Assembly (NCBI RefSeq): GCF_003259375.1
Contig: NZ_QLLN01000002.1
Span: 62,001 to 126,000, forward strand
Source of the DNA: Arenibacter echinorum
Lineage (GTDB): Bacteria > Bacteroidota > Bacteroidia > Flavobacteriales > Flavobacteriaceae
Reading direction: 5' to 3'
Length of the DNA stretch: 64,000 bases
Shown: positions 1 to 8,421 of the stretch, one piece after another
Layout: each line of letters opens with the position of its first letter
How positions within the stretch are numbered: position 1 is the stretch's first letter
Translations under genes and position numbers: made by a program
The notes under the pieces: model-generated
What the model was told of the DNA's origin: nothing
The model's database searches: none
What the model saw: the letters and a program-made list of their open reading frames with translations, nothing else

Positions 1-1
1 A

Positions 2-643
2 GAAAAAGAAGAGTATGTTATTGAATTAAGTTTGTTGGAAGAGGAGGATCTGGAAAAGCAAATTGAGGAAGAATTAAAGGACATGGAGGAAATGGCCAAG
101 GCAGATCCCGTTAAAAGTCATATGGCCTATAATGAGGCCAATAAACCAAGTTTTGGCAACCCCGAGCCCCTCAAAACCCTAGAGGAAATAATGGAGGAAC
201 AAGAGCTGTCTTCCGATAGTGACGACCCTACGGACTTCCTTAGCTCCGACTCCGAATATGCTGCAAGAGTAAAAGAATTAGCAAAGAGAAGAAGGGAAAA
301 ACAAGAATTATTGGGAGAAAAGGAAGCTAGTAAAGAAGTAATGACCAACAATTTGGCCAAAAGAAGGACTTCTATTTCCTACTCCTTGGTAGACAGAAGG
401 CATACCAGCCTTCCCATACCTATTTACACCTGTATAGAAGGGGGCAAAGTAGTGATTAACATTAAGGTTGACGCATTAGGAAAGGTCATAGAAGCCGATG
501 TAAACAAAAAAAGTTCCAGTACCCTGAATGGTTGCCTAGTAGATAATGCCATTGAATATGCCTTAAAATCCAAATTCAATGCCGGAGAAAAGGTTGAACA
601 AATGGGCACCATTACCTATCTATTCCAAGAAAAGCAAAGATAA
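2..643 (+). CDS. TonB-like C-terminal domain protein (5' end cut by window)
   Basis: The frame is open from the first bases of the window, so the true start lies upstream and only the C-terminal part is visible. The visible part starts acidic and Lys/Glu-rich, with a helical charged region and a KRRREKQ patch. It ends in about 80 residues resembling the TonB C-terminal fold: a GGKVVINIKVDALGKV strand pair, then CLVDNAIEYALKSKFNA and a final GTITYLF strand. TonB-like C-terminal domains contact outer-membrane receptors, but whether this one transduces energy cannot be told without the N-terminal membrane anchor. It converges on and overlaps the thioredoxin-like gene by 24 bp. Confidence 0.7.
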   Translation, partial: EKEEYVIELSLLEEEDLEKQIEEELKDMEEMAKADPVKSHMAYNEANKPSFGNPEPLKTLEEIMEEQELSSDSDDPTDFLSSDSEYAARVKELAKRRREKQELLGEKEASKEVMTNNLAKRRTSISYSLVDRRHTSLPIPIYTCIEGGKVVINIKVDALGKVIEADVNKKSSSTLNGCLVDNAIEYALKSKFNAGEKVEQMGTITYLFQEKQR

Positions 644-1243
644 AAGGTCGCTCACCGTATTTTGTCCCTTGTCCTTATTGTACCAGAGCTGTAGATCCTG
701 TTTAAATTCTGCCGTCAACTTCCCATATTTACTTTTGTAGTCTTGCACCATTTTGGCAGCTATTGAAGGTCGGGAACCCCATTCCCCAACAACCTTGCCC
801 GTAGTATCATCAATGGAAATCAATTTTGGAATGGCCATAGCCCCATTGGACAAAAACTGCTCCATTAGCTCCAGGTTTTCATCGCGCAATACAAGTCTTA
901 ACGAAATATTTTTATTTAATTCTGCAATCTTATTCATTACAGGTAGAGTTTGGGCGGCATCGCCACACCAACTTTCGGTAAGCACCAACCAAGTAGATTT
1001 TTTAGCTACCCCTTTAATTTTGGCTTCGGAATCAGCGTCGATCTTAATGGTCTTGTCCAAACGTTTCATTCGTTGATCGTTTAGACGTGTAAAATCACTC
1101 AATTCCTGACTTTCTATTGATCCAGTGGATTTTCCCTCTAAAGCTAAATTGGACATCATTAATCGGTATTCCACATAACCCATAGACGATCTTAAACCCT
1201 CCCGAACCAATTCTTGTTTGCTTTTCTGTACTGTTTGTTCCAT
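620..1243 (-). CDS. Thioredoxin-fold protein with a single-Cys WCGDA site
   Basis: A 207-residue protein without a signal peptide, so probably cytoplasmic. The core from about residue 82 reads STWLVLTESWCGDAAQTLPV, a thioredoxin strand and active-site turn. Later there is AIPKLISID with the cis-Pro expected in thioredoxin folds. The motif is C93-G-D-A rather than CxxC, so the resolving cysteine is absent and classical dithiol exchange is unlikely. Close relatives in flavobacteria are annotated simply as thioredoxin family proteins. Its 3' end overlaps the preceding convergent gene. The substrate is unknown. Confidence 0.8.
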   Translation of the reverse strand: MEQTVQKSKQELVREGLRSSMGYVEYRLMMSNLALEGKSTGSIESQELSDFTRLNDQRMKRLDKTIKIDADSEAKIKGVAKKSTWLVLTESWCGDAAQTLPVMNKIAELNKNISLRLVLRDENLELMEQFLSNGAMAIPKLISIDDTTGKVVGEWGSRPSIAAKMVQDYKSKYGKLTAEFKQDLQLWYNKDKGQNTVSDLLSLLFLE

Positions 1244-1362
1244 AAAATGGTAATACTATTTATTCCAAAATTAGCCCTTCTTTGGGCAGCAATTGGTAAC
1301 AATAGTTACATTGGTAGTTTTACTTCAGCAATACTTACATATCCAATTAGTAATAAGAAATA

Positions 1363-2298
1363 TTAGTGGTTCAAGGCCCGTTTTTTGATCATCCCGCCTT
1401 TAGTGTCATTTATACTATTCATCACAACAAAAGCATTTGGGTCTATCTTTTCCAGTTCGGTGTTTAATTTACTAATCTCCAATCTGGTAATTACCGCATA
1501 AATAATGTCGTATTCATTATGGACACCACTTTTGCCGTAACCCCCATGACCCTTATAAATGGTAAGACCCCTTCCCAGTTTTTCCGTAATCATAAGTCTG
1601 ATCTCCTCACTGCGAGCAGATATAATGGTAACCCCGGTATATTCCTCGATCCCATCTACCACGAAATCCAAAGTTTTTGAAGCTGATAAATAGGTCAACA
1701 TGGAATAAAGTGCTGTTTCCAAAGAAAGGAAATAGGCAGCGGCCAAGAATATGATAACATTTATCACTATAATATTATCCCCAATTTTGGTCCTTAGTTT
1801 CCTGCTCAAATAAATGGCGAGTACCTCGGTGCCATCCAAGACACCACCTCCTCTAATGGAAAGACCAATTCCTGCCCCCAGGAAGAAACCTCCAAAAACT
1901 GCTACCAAGAGTTTGTCCTCGGTTACTTCTGGGAAGTGTACCGTGGCCAAAACTATGGCCAGGCCAATAATTGCCAAAGAGGCCTTGATTGCAAATTGTT
2001 TGCCTATCACTTTATAACCAAGGAATATAAATGGAATATTTACAAGAATAATCAATATATATAAGGGTATAGCCGAAATTTCGGAGATCAAAAGTGAAAT
2101 TCCCGTAGCCCCTCCATCAATAAAGCTATTGGGCAATAGAAAACTCTCCAAACCAAAGGCAGCAGAAAAAATACCAGCTATTATAAAGAGGGCATCATGT
2201 ATGTCGGCAAAAATCCCAACCCTAAACCTCCGGGATTTTTTCCAATAGGAATAGAGGTTGGTTCTAAAGTCATGATTCTTTTTCTTTTTATCGGGCAT
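1363..2298 (-). CDS. YitT family membrane protein (DUF161/DUF2179)
   Basis: A 311-residue inner-membrane protein. A basic N-terminus (KKKKNHDF) is followed by about five to six hydrophobic segments between residues 35 and 200, with the Gly-rich FFLGAGIGLSIRGGGVLDGTE stretch typical of YitT proteins. The C-terminal soluble domain (about 215-300) has the DUF2179 pattern with GRGLTIYKGHGGYGK and a final VVMNSI strand. The family is proposed to be a transporter or channel with a regulatory C-terminal domain, but the substrate is not established. It stands alone, with 242 bp before the next divergent gene. Confidence 0.85.
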   Translation of the reverse strand: MPDKKKKNHDFRTNLYSYWKKSRRFRVGIFADIHDALFIIAGIFSAAFGLESFLLPNSFIDGGATGISLLISEISAIPLYILIILVNIPFIFLGYKVIGKQFAIKASLAIIGLAIVLATVHFPEVTEDKLLVAVFGGFFLGAGIGLSIRGGGVLDGTEVLAIYLSRKLRTKIGDNIIVINVIIFLAAAYFLSLETALYSMLTYLSASKTLDFVVDGIEEYTGVTIISARSEEIRLMITEKLGRGLTIYKGHGGYGKSGVHNEYDIIYAVITRLEISKLNTELEKIDPNAFVVMNSINDTKGGMIKKRALNH

Positions 2299-2540
2299 AT
2301 TCTAAAATTAAAACAAGATTTGTTAATAGCAAAGACAGATTATAACGGTGCTTTCCAAAAAAAAATTTCAATGTTTTAAAAGAAAACAAACTGCGCAATT
2401 ACGGAACCGTGAAATTAAAAAATCAAATTTTAATAATGGAGATCCCTTAGGTCTTAAATAAAATTAATTTCTAGCCCACCGATTCTCCCATAAGCTTATG
2501 TTATCAATGTACTATCTTTACAATATGATTATAACTTCCC

Positions 2541-3053
2541 ATGAAATATCTATTCCAAATACTCATAAGCCTTTTTTGCCTTTACGGACTGCACGGTCAA
2601 AGTAAGATAGACCAGGCTTTAAGGATATTCAACAATAACAGTGTGCCATATATAACAGCGGAAAGATTAACAGGAAATACCCGGTTTCTACTCTTGGACA
2701 CCAGAGAAAAAGAGGAATTTGAAGTAAGCCATCTCGAAAATGCTGTCTGGGTAGGGGACAAAATATCCGATTTGGATAGGACTTACAATATTGTTCCGGA
2801 AAAAAATACACCCATTGTACTATATTGCTCAATAGGCATACGTTCTGAAGACATAGGGGAAAAGCTGATAAAAAACGGATATACCGAGGTCTACAACCTC
2901 TATGGTGGTATTTTTGAATGGAAAAATAAGGGTTTACCTGTGTATGATTCCTTTGGACAAAAAACGGATCGGATTCATGCCTATAACAAGCACTGGGGCA
3001 AAATGCTGAACAATGCCACTAAAGTATATGGGCACAGAAAACACAACAACTAA
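2541..3053 (+). CDS. Secreted rhodanese-like sulfurtransferase
   Basis: A 170-residue protein with a Sec signal peptide (MKYLFQILISLFCLYGLHGQ), so periplasmic. A single rhodanese domain spans about residues 35-135: LLLDTREKEEF, an HLENAVWVG strand, and the active-site loop C96-S-I-G-I-R, which has the six-residue size of true sulfurtransferases. The catalytic Cys is present. It lies 160 bp upstream of an arsenosugar-type cluster on the same strand. Secreted rhodaneses may accompany such clusters, but a role in arsenic chemistry is only inferred from position. Confidence 0.85.
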   Translation: MKYLFQILISLFCLYGLHGQSKIDQALRIFNNNSVPYITAERLTGNTRFLLLDTREKEEFEVSHLENAVWVGDKISDLDRTYNIVPEKNTPIVLYCSIGIRSEDIGEKLIKNGYTEVYNLYGGIFEWKNKGLPVYDSFGQKTDRIHAYNKHWGKMLNNATKVYGHRKHNN

Positions 3054-3213
3054 TTGCCGACCTTGCTAAAAGGCATCAATCCACCCTAATGGGCAGAACA
3101 AGGGCGTACCACATCAAATTCTCAATTTCTAGCCTAGAATTAAGTAATGAACACCAACCCATAACGACCATTAAGACCAAGCCCATTACATAAAAAGATA
3201 TTCAACAGTCAAA

Positions 3214-3825
3214 ATGAACCATCCTAGAGACTTACTTATCATATTTACACGTAACCCCGAACTGGGCAAGTGTAAAACTAGATTGGCGGCAACAGTGGGC
3301 GACGAGATTGCCCTTAACATATATAAGTTCTTACTTGATCACACCAAGAATATTACGCAAGACTTAAATATTGGAAAATGGGTGTACTATTCTGATGATA
3401 TTTGGGAAAATGATATTTGGGATAAATCCTTTTATGAAAAAAAAGTACAATCCGGCAATGACTTGGGAGAGCGCATGTCCAATGCCTTTATTGACGGATT
3501 TAATGCAGGCTATGAAAAAATTATTATTATTGGCAGTGATATGTACGATTTAAACGAAAATGATTTATTGGAAGCTTTTCATTTCCTAGATCAACATGAT
3601 TATGTAATAGGACCTGCTATTGATGGCGGCTATTATTTATTGGGGATGAAAGTCTTGAGCCCCGCTCTATTTAAAGGTAAAACCTGGGGCACCGATACGG
3701 TGTTGGAAGCTACCTTACAGGATTTGAAAAATAAAAACTACAGCCTGTTGGCTCCTAAAAATGATATTGACTATTTTGAAGATATCAAGGATATTGAAAT
3801 CTTCCGAACCTTTTTAAAAAATTGA
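3214..3825 (+). CDS. TIGR04282-type arsenosugar-cluster nucleotidyl/glycosyl transferase
   Basis: A 203-residue cytoplasmic protein with a GT-A or CofC-like fold. The N-terminus has the pattern FTRNPELGKCKTRLA (nucleotide-binding loop with KTRL). Next come the metal-binding IIIGSDMYDL (SD) and PAIDGGYYLLG, then WGTDTVLEAT. These are the hallmarks of the TIGR04282 group, named for its occurrence with arsenosugar genes. It ends 6 bp before the purine nucleoside phosphorylase, so the two are probably co-transcribed. The family assignment is firm; the exact donor and acceptor are not known from sequence. Confidence 0.85.
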   Translation: MNHPRDLLIIFTRNPELGKCKTRLAATVGDEIALNIYKFLLDHTKNITQDLNIGKWVYYSDDIWENDIWDKSFYEKKVQSGNDLGERMSNAFIDGFNAGYEKIIIIGSDMYDLNENDLLEAFHFLDQHDYVIGPAIDGGYYLLGMKVLSPALFKGKTWGTDTVLEATLQDLKNKNYSLLAPKNDIDYFEDIKDIEIFRTFLKN

Positions 3826-3831
3826 AATTAT

Positions 3832-4647
3832 ATGACGGGTAAACTACTTAAGGAATCTACTGATTATCTTATCGGAAAAGGCTTCGAAGCCCCTGAAATT
3901 GGCATTGTACTGGGAACAGGTTTGGGCAGATTGGCAGATGAAATTGAGAATCCTATAGAAGCACATTACAACCATATTCCCTATTTTCCCTTGGCCACCG
4001 TAGAATTCCATTCGGGTAAATTGATGTATGGAATATTGGAAGGTAAAAAAGTGGTAGTGATGCAGGGCAGATTCCACTATTATGAAGGATATGATCTTTT
4101 GGATGTTACTTATCCTATTAGGGTAATGCAAATGCTGGGTATAAAAAAACTATTTATCTCCAACGCTGCCGGGGCCATAAATCCGGGTTTCAAAAAAGGG
4201 GATATAATGCTTATTGAGGACCACATTAACCTTCAAGGTGGGTCTCCGCTAGCATTTAAAAACGTAAGCCAATTTGGAGATCGTTTTACGGATATGAGCG
4301 AACCATATGACATTCCGATGCGTAAAAGTTTGGAGAAAATAGCCAAAAAGGAAAATATAATCCTGCGGAAGGGGGTCTACGCCTCCGTTGTAGGGCCCCA
4401 ACTGGAAACCAAGGCAGAATACCGAATGCTAAAAATTATCGGCGCCGATGCCGTAGGCATGAGCACGGTGCCAGAGGTAATCGTGGCCAATCATCTAAAA
4501 TTGCCGGTAGTGGCCGTATCCGTGCTAACGGACGAATGCGACCCAGACGATCTAAAACCCGTCAATATTTCCGAAATCATTGCCATTGCAGGGAAAACGG
4601 AACCAAAAATGATAAAATTATTTAGGGAATTGATCAAGGTATTATAA
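3832..4647 (+). CDS. Purine nucleoside phosphorylase (type I, PNP/MTAP family)
   Basis: A 271-residue enzyme of normal family length. Visible signatures are GIVLGTGLGRLA near the start (phosphate loop), HIPYFP, VVMQGRFHYYEGYD, and ISNAAGAINPGFKKGD. The base-binding GPQLETKAEYRML...GADAVGMST follows, with VSVLTDEC near the end. It cleaves purine nucleosides with phosphate. Placed between a TIGR04282-type transferase (6 bp upstream) and ArsM (84 bp downstream), it could remove adenine from a 5'-deoxyadenosyl-arsenical, a step needed between ArsS chemistry and sugar attachment. That role is inference from context; a general salvage role is also possible. Confidence 0.88.
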   Translation: MTGKLLKESTDYLIGKGFEAPEIGIVLGTGLGRLADEIENPIEAHYNHIPYFPLATVEFHSGKLMYGILEGKKVVVMQGRFHYYEGYDLLDVTYPIRVMQMLGIKKLFISNAAGAINPGFKKGDIMLIEDHINLQGGSPLAFKNVSQFGDRFTDMSEPYDIPMRKSLEKIAKKENIILRKGVYASVVGPQLETKAEYRMLKIIGADAVGMSTVPEVIVANHLKLPVVAVSVLTDECDPDDLKPVNISEIIAIAGKTEPKMIKLFRELIKVL

Positions 4648-4650
4648 TTA

Positions 4651-4685
4651 GTAGTGAGTAGTGAGTAGTGAGTAGTGAGTAGTGA
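4651..4685. repeat. Five tandem copies of the heptamer GTAGTGA
   Basis: Five exact head-to-tail copies of a 7-bp unit fill 35 bp between the phosphorylase stop and the arsM start. Every forward frame contains stops (TAG, TGA), so it is non-coding. Tracts like this can change copy number by slippage and alter the spacing between genes. Confidence 0.9.
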
Positions 4686-4731
4686 AGAAAGAAAATTATA
4701 AACCTGATGACAAACTTTTAAGCATACAGAC

Positions 4732-5697
4732 ATGAGTTATTTAGAAGCAACAAATGAATTATATAAGAATGCCGCATTGACCCCCGATGTTGGACTGTGT
4801 TGCACCACGAATCCAATTTGGCAGTTCCCAGGTTTGTCCATTCCTAAAATTATGCAGGAGATGAACTACGGTTGCGGAAGTACGGTTTCTGCCCAGGATC
4901 TGGTCAACAATCCAAAGGTGCTATATGTAGGGGTCGGAGGCGGAATGGAGCTGTTGCAGTTTTCATATTTTTCCAGACAAAATAGCGGGGTAACAGGGGT
5001 GGATGTTGTGGATGAAATGCTGGAGGCCTCCAAAGAAAACTTCAAAATAGCGGAACAGGAGAACCCATGGTTTAAGAGCGAGTTTGTAAACCTCGTGAAA
5101 GGGGATGCCCTAAACCTACCTATTGAGGATGAAAGTATTGATGTTGCGGCACAAAACTGCCTGTTCAACATCTTTAAGACGGAAGATTTGAAGAAAGCGG
5201 TTGCGGAAATGTATCGTGTATTAAAACCTCAAGGAAGACTGGTTATGAGCGACCCCATATGTGAGCAGCCCATGAACGAAACCCTGCGTAACGATGACCG
5301 ACTAAGGGCTTTATGTTTAAGCGGAAGTATCCCCTTGAAAGAATATATAAAGGTTTTGACGGATGCCGGTTTTGGAACCATTGAAATTAGGGCGCGAAAA
5401 TCGTACCGTGTGCTCTCTCCCAATCACTATCCTACAGACGAGTTGATCTTTATTGAGTCTATTGAAATAGCTGCGATAAAAGACCCTATACCCCAGGATG
5501 GCCCCTGCATTTTTACGGGAAAAACAGCCATTTATTACGGTGATGAAGAATATTTTGATGACAAAAACGGCCATGTACTAATGCAAAACCAGCCTTTGGC
5601 GGTATGTGACAAAACCGCAGCTGACTTGCAAAAAAGCAATTCCGAAATCCATATAAGCAACAGTACATGGCACTATAATGGTGGGGGCTGCTGTTGA
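4732..5697 (+). CDS. arsM: ArsM-like arsenite S-adenosylmethionine methyltransferase
   Basis: A 321-residue class I SAM methyltransferase. The N-terminus carries the paired cysteines of bacterial arsenosugar-type ArsM (GLCCTT, C23 and C24), then MNYGCGST (C48). The SAM-binding strand is LYVGVGGG (about 64-71), with acidic VTGVDVVDEM. AQNCLFN (C143) corresponds to the central arsenic-binding Cys region, and ALCLSGSIP to a later one. The protein ends GGGCC. ArsM methylates As(III) using SAM. Location inside the TIGR04282/TIGR04283 cluster supports the arsenosugar variant rather than plain detoxification. Confidence 0.9.
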   Translation: MSYLEATNELYKNAALTPDVGLCCTTNPIWQFPGLSIPKIMQEMNYGCGSTVSAQDLVNNPKVLYVGVGGGMELLQFSYFSRQNSGVTGVDVVDEMLEASKENFKIAEQENPWFKSEFVNLVKGDALNLPIEDESIDVAAQNCLFNIFKTEDLKKAVAEMYRVLKPQGRLVMSDPICEQPMNETLRNDDRLRALCLSGSIPLKEYIKVLTDAGFGTIEIRARKSYRVLSPNHYPTDELIFIESIEIAAIKDPIPQDGPCIFTGKTAIYYGDEEYFDDKNGHVLMQNQPLAVCDKTAADLQKSNSEIHISNSTWHYNGGGCC

Positions 5698-5759
5698 TAA
5701 TACACAGGATGTAAGGTTTAATGAATTGGGCCCACTAATTAGAGGTAAATAGTACTACC

Positions 5760-6515
5760 ATGCACATCAAATTATCGATAATACTGATCCTGCTACTAAC
5801 TAAAAGTGTTATTAGTTTTGTCCCTACACCAAGTTCTAATGAAAATTTTGCCATCGATATGGTATGGCAATTAGATCATTCCAAATGGGATATTTTACTC
5901 AAAAAGCATGTAGACAACACAGGAAATGTTGACTATAAAGGCTTTGCCAGAGATATCGATGCGCTTCAGGATTATTTGGATTATTTGGCCAAGAACAGTC
6001 CAACGGACAAGGCACCCAAACCCGAAAAGCTTGCTTATTACATTAACTTTTACAATGCCGCTACCGTAAAACTTATCTTGGACAATTATCCTACCAAAAG
6101 TATTAAGGACATCAAAAATCCATGGGGGAAAGATATCGTGCAAATGGGTAGTTCAAAGATTTCTTTGGGCGATCTGGAACACAAAATATTGCGCAAAATG
6201 GACGAACCGCGAATTCATTTTGTCATTAACTGCGCCTCTTATTCCTGTCCCAAATTATTGAACACAGCTTTTACTGCAGCCAATCTGGAAAAACTCTTGG
6301 AACAGACGGCCATAGATTTTATAAATGACCCAAAAAGAAATGTGTTAACAAAAGAAAAAGCCTCCCTGTCCGAAATTTTTAACTGGTACAAAAAAGATTT
6401 CACCCAAAATGGTTCCTTAATAAATTACCTTAACAAGTATGCCTTTCAAAAATTGACTTCCGATACCAAAATAAGTTATTTGAACTATAACTGGGGATTA
6501 AATGAAATTGAGTAA
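5760..6515 (+). CDS. Secreted DUF547 domain protein
   Basis: A 251-residue protein with a signal peptide (about residues 1-20), so probably periplasmic. The DUF547 core includes KLAYYINFYNAATVKLIL, a region with HKILRK, and HFVINCASYSCPKL, where two conserved cysteines sit. DUF547 has no defined biochemical activity; a link with thiol or protease-like chemistry has been suggested only from conserved Cys and His residues. It starts 62 bp after arsM and overlaps the next glycosyltransferase by 14 bp, so it is tightly tied to the arsenosugar cluster. Confidence 0.85.
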   Translation: MHIKLSIILILLLTKSVISFVPTPSSNENFAIDMVWQLDHSKWDILLKKHVDNTGNVDYKGFARDIDALQDYLDYLAKNSPTDKAPKPEKLAYYINFYNAATVKLILDNYPTKSIKDIKNPWGKDIVQMGSSKISLGDLEHKILRKMDEPRIHFVINCASYSCPKLLNTAFTAANLEKLLEQTAIDFINDPKRNVLTKEKASLSEIFNWYKKDFTQNGSLINYLNKYAFQKLTSDTKISYLNYNWGLNEIE

Positions 6516-7209
6516 TTCCATATCTCTAAGCATAGTAATCCCAACCCTAAATGAGGCTGACGGTATTGGTGATTTGTTGGAGTATATAAAAGCAAACAGC
6601 AGCCCCAAGAATATCAAGGAAATAATTGTAGTGGATGGCGGTAGTACGGACGGCACCCCGATCTTGGCAAAAACTTTGGGAGCAAAGACCATAAGCTCAG
6701 AAATGGGGCGTGCCAAACAAATGAACAAGGGCGCGGAATTGGCCACAGGCCATGTCCTTTACTTTTTGCATGCGGACACTTATCCGCCAAAAGACTTTGA
6801 CGTTTTTATTCTAAATGCAGTACATCACAATATATCTTCGGGTTGCTTTAGGATGAAGTTCGATACCTCCAAAAAATTTTTACGATTCTTTGCCTGGTTC
6901 AGCAGAATAAATAACCGACTATGTAGGGGTGGTGATCAATCCTTATTTATTCTCAAAGACCTTTTCAGAAAGACTGGTGGTTTTAATGAAAAGTATATTA
7001 TCTACGAGGATACGGAATTTATTGCACGTCTTTACAAAACAACAAAATTCAAGGTATTGCCTCAACATGTAGTGACTTCGGCCAGAAAATATGAAGAGAT
7101 TGGAACCTTTAAATTGCAGTATCATTTTGGGATAATCCACCTGAAGAATTTACTGGGTGTAGGCCCCGACCAATTGTACCGTTATTACAAGAAAAATATT
7201 GCCTCTTAA
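6502..7209 (+). CDS. TIGR04283-type arsenosugar-cluster family 2 glycosyltransferase
   Basis: A 235-residue GT-A glycosyltransferase without signal or membrane segments. It shows SIVIPTLNEADGIGDLL (donor loop), VVDGGSTDGT, YFLHADTYPP (the DxD-like metal site) and FRGGDQSL-type RGGDQSLFI, with an acidic YEDTEFIARL acceptor helix. These match the TIGR04283 group associated with arsenosugar biosynthesis. Its start lies inside the DUF547 gene (14 bp overlap), implying translational coupling. It is the last gene of the cluster; the next gene converges with a 6 bp gap. Confidence 0.87.
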   Translation: MKLSNSISLSIVIPTLNEADGIGDLLEYIKANSSPKNIKEIIVVDGGSTDGTPILAKTLGAKTISSEMGRAKQMNKGAELATGHVLYFLHADTYPPKDFDVFILNAVHHNISSGCFRMKFDTSKKFLRFFAWFSRINNRLCRGGDQSLFILKDLFRKTGGFNEKYIIYEDTEFIARLYKTTKFKVLPQHVVTSARKYEEIGTFKLQYHFGIIHLKNLLGVGPDQLYRYYKKNIAS

Positions 7210-7215
7210 ATATCC

Positions 7216-8262
7216 CTAATTTCTATTGTCAAAATCCAACAACACCCCTTCCGAAATCCATTTGGCAAGGGCTTGTCTATTGTCCGGGTCCAAGATTCGC
7301 TTTTGGTCCTTTTTGTTCTTAATGTTCCCGATTTCTATATAGGCCATGGCCGGCAAAGTATTTTTAACCAAATACAGTCCACTTCGATCTGCAAAGGTTC
7401 CTTCATAATTTCTGTTGGGTTGATATAATTGATATTTTTTCAAAAAAGTCTCATGGATACTTTCTGCCAAACGCTTTCCATTCTTACTGTTCTCATGATG
7501 ATAGAAAAACACGTCTATATTCTGGCCCCTGCTTCGGCTATCCACATGCGTCACTATTAGCCGTTGATATTTACCAGCATTTTCCTTATAGAGTTTGTTC
7601 ACTATATCAACACGCTGCTTTAACCGCAATAATTGGTTCAAAGGTATCTCCTCATTGGGATAGGCCACCTCGTCTCTATCTATTTCCAGAACGCGCTGAT
7701 CCCTTATGCCATCATTGGAATCCCTAATGATAATGTAGGTCTTGGCCCCGTGGGATATAAGCTCCTTGGCCAATCGTAACGTAATATCGTAGGCATACTC
7801 GTCCTCAGCTATAATTTTGTCCTCATATTTTTCAATAGCACCTGGATCCGGCCCGCCGTGACCTGATATTAAATAATAAATGGCACCCTGTAACTTGGTA
7901 CTTTTTATTTCCGTGGAAGCGTAATCCTTACCAAAAATATCATCGTTGAGGATATTGGATACCGTTTTAATTTCGGTAGACTTTTTTATTATGGATTCCT
8001 CTATTGGAACAGTATCTACTGGTACGGGAGGTATAAAGTATTCCCGACCCTCATAAAGATGCATGCTATCCCTTAAATTATCCTGGTTAAGATCAACAAA
8101 ATGTCCGTAGTGCCTAACCGGATTCATCCCTTGCTTCCTGAGAATGGAATAAATACCATCTCCCCTTTCCGCGATTACGGTTTTAATCGAAGTTTGGGAA
8201 ATTAAAGGGAGCCATATTAAAGCCCCGATCCACGATAAAATAAAAGTTCTTTTGGCAGACAC
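7216..8262 (-). CDS. Secreted N-acetylmuramoyl-L-alanine amidase (Amidase_3)
   Basis: A zinc amidase that cleaves the peptide from N-acetylmuramic acid in peptidoglycan. I chose the GTG at 8262, which puts SAKRT directly before the hydrophobic signal segment; a TTG at 8280 is an alternative. The catalytic domain starts with LISGHGGPDPGA (first zinc His near residue 135) and the AEDEYAYDITL helix (zinc Glu). LIVTHVDSRSRG holds the second zinc His, and AYIEIGNIKNKKD the catalytic Glu. About 120 residues between signal and catalytic domain include YEGREYFIPP, resembling a LysM-like wall-binding piece. It faces the arsenosugar cluster tail to tail. Confidence 0.85.
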   Translation of the reverse strand: MSAKRTFILSWIGALIWLPLISQTSIKTVIAERGDGIYSILRKQGMNPVRHYGHFVDLNQDNLRDSMHLYEGREYFIPPVPVDTVPIEESIIKKSTEIKTVSNILNDDIFGKDYASTEIKSTKLQGAIYYLISGHGGPDPGAIEKYEDKIIAEDEYAYDITLRLAKELISHGAKTYIIIRDSNDGIRDQRVLEIDRDEVAYPNEEIPLNQLLRLKQRVDIVNKLYKENAGKYQRLIVTHVDSRSRGQNIDVFFYHHENSKNGKRLAESIHETFLKKYQLYQPNRNYEGTFADRSGLYLVKNTLPAMAYIEIGNIKNKKDQKRILDPDNRQALAKWISEGVLLDFDNRN

Positions 8263-8421
8263 GATATATATTTTGTACAAATATTATCAAAAATACTGCC
8301 CATTTCCAAAAACAATCCAAAATGAAGGAATTCTAGGACTGCACAAACCAATAATTTAGGCATAATCCTTACAATCCATTAAAAAATAAAACAAAGACTG
8401 GATAAATTGGGAATAGGGGCC

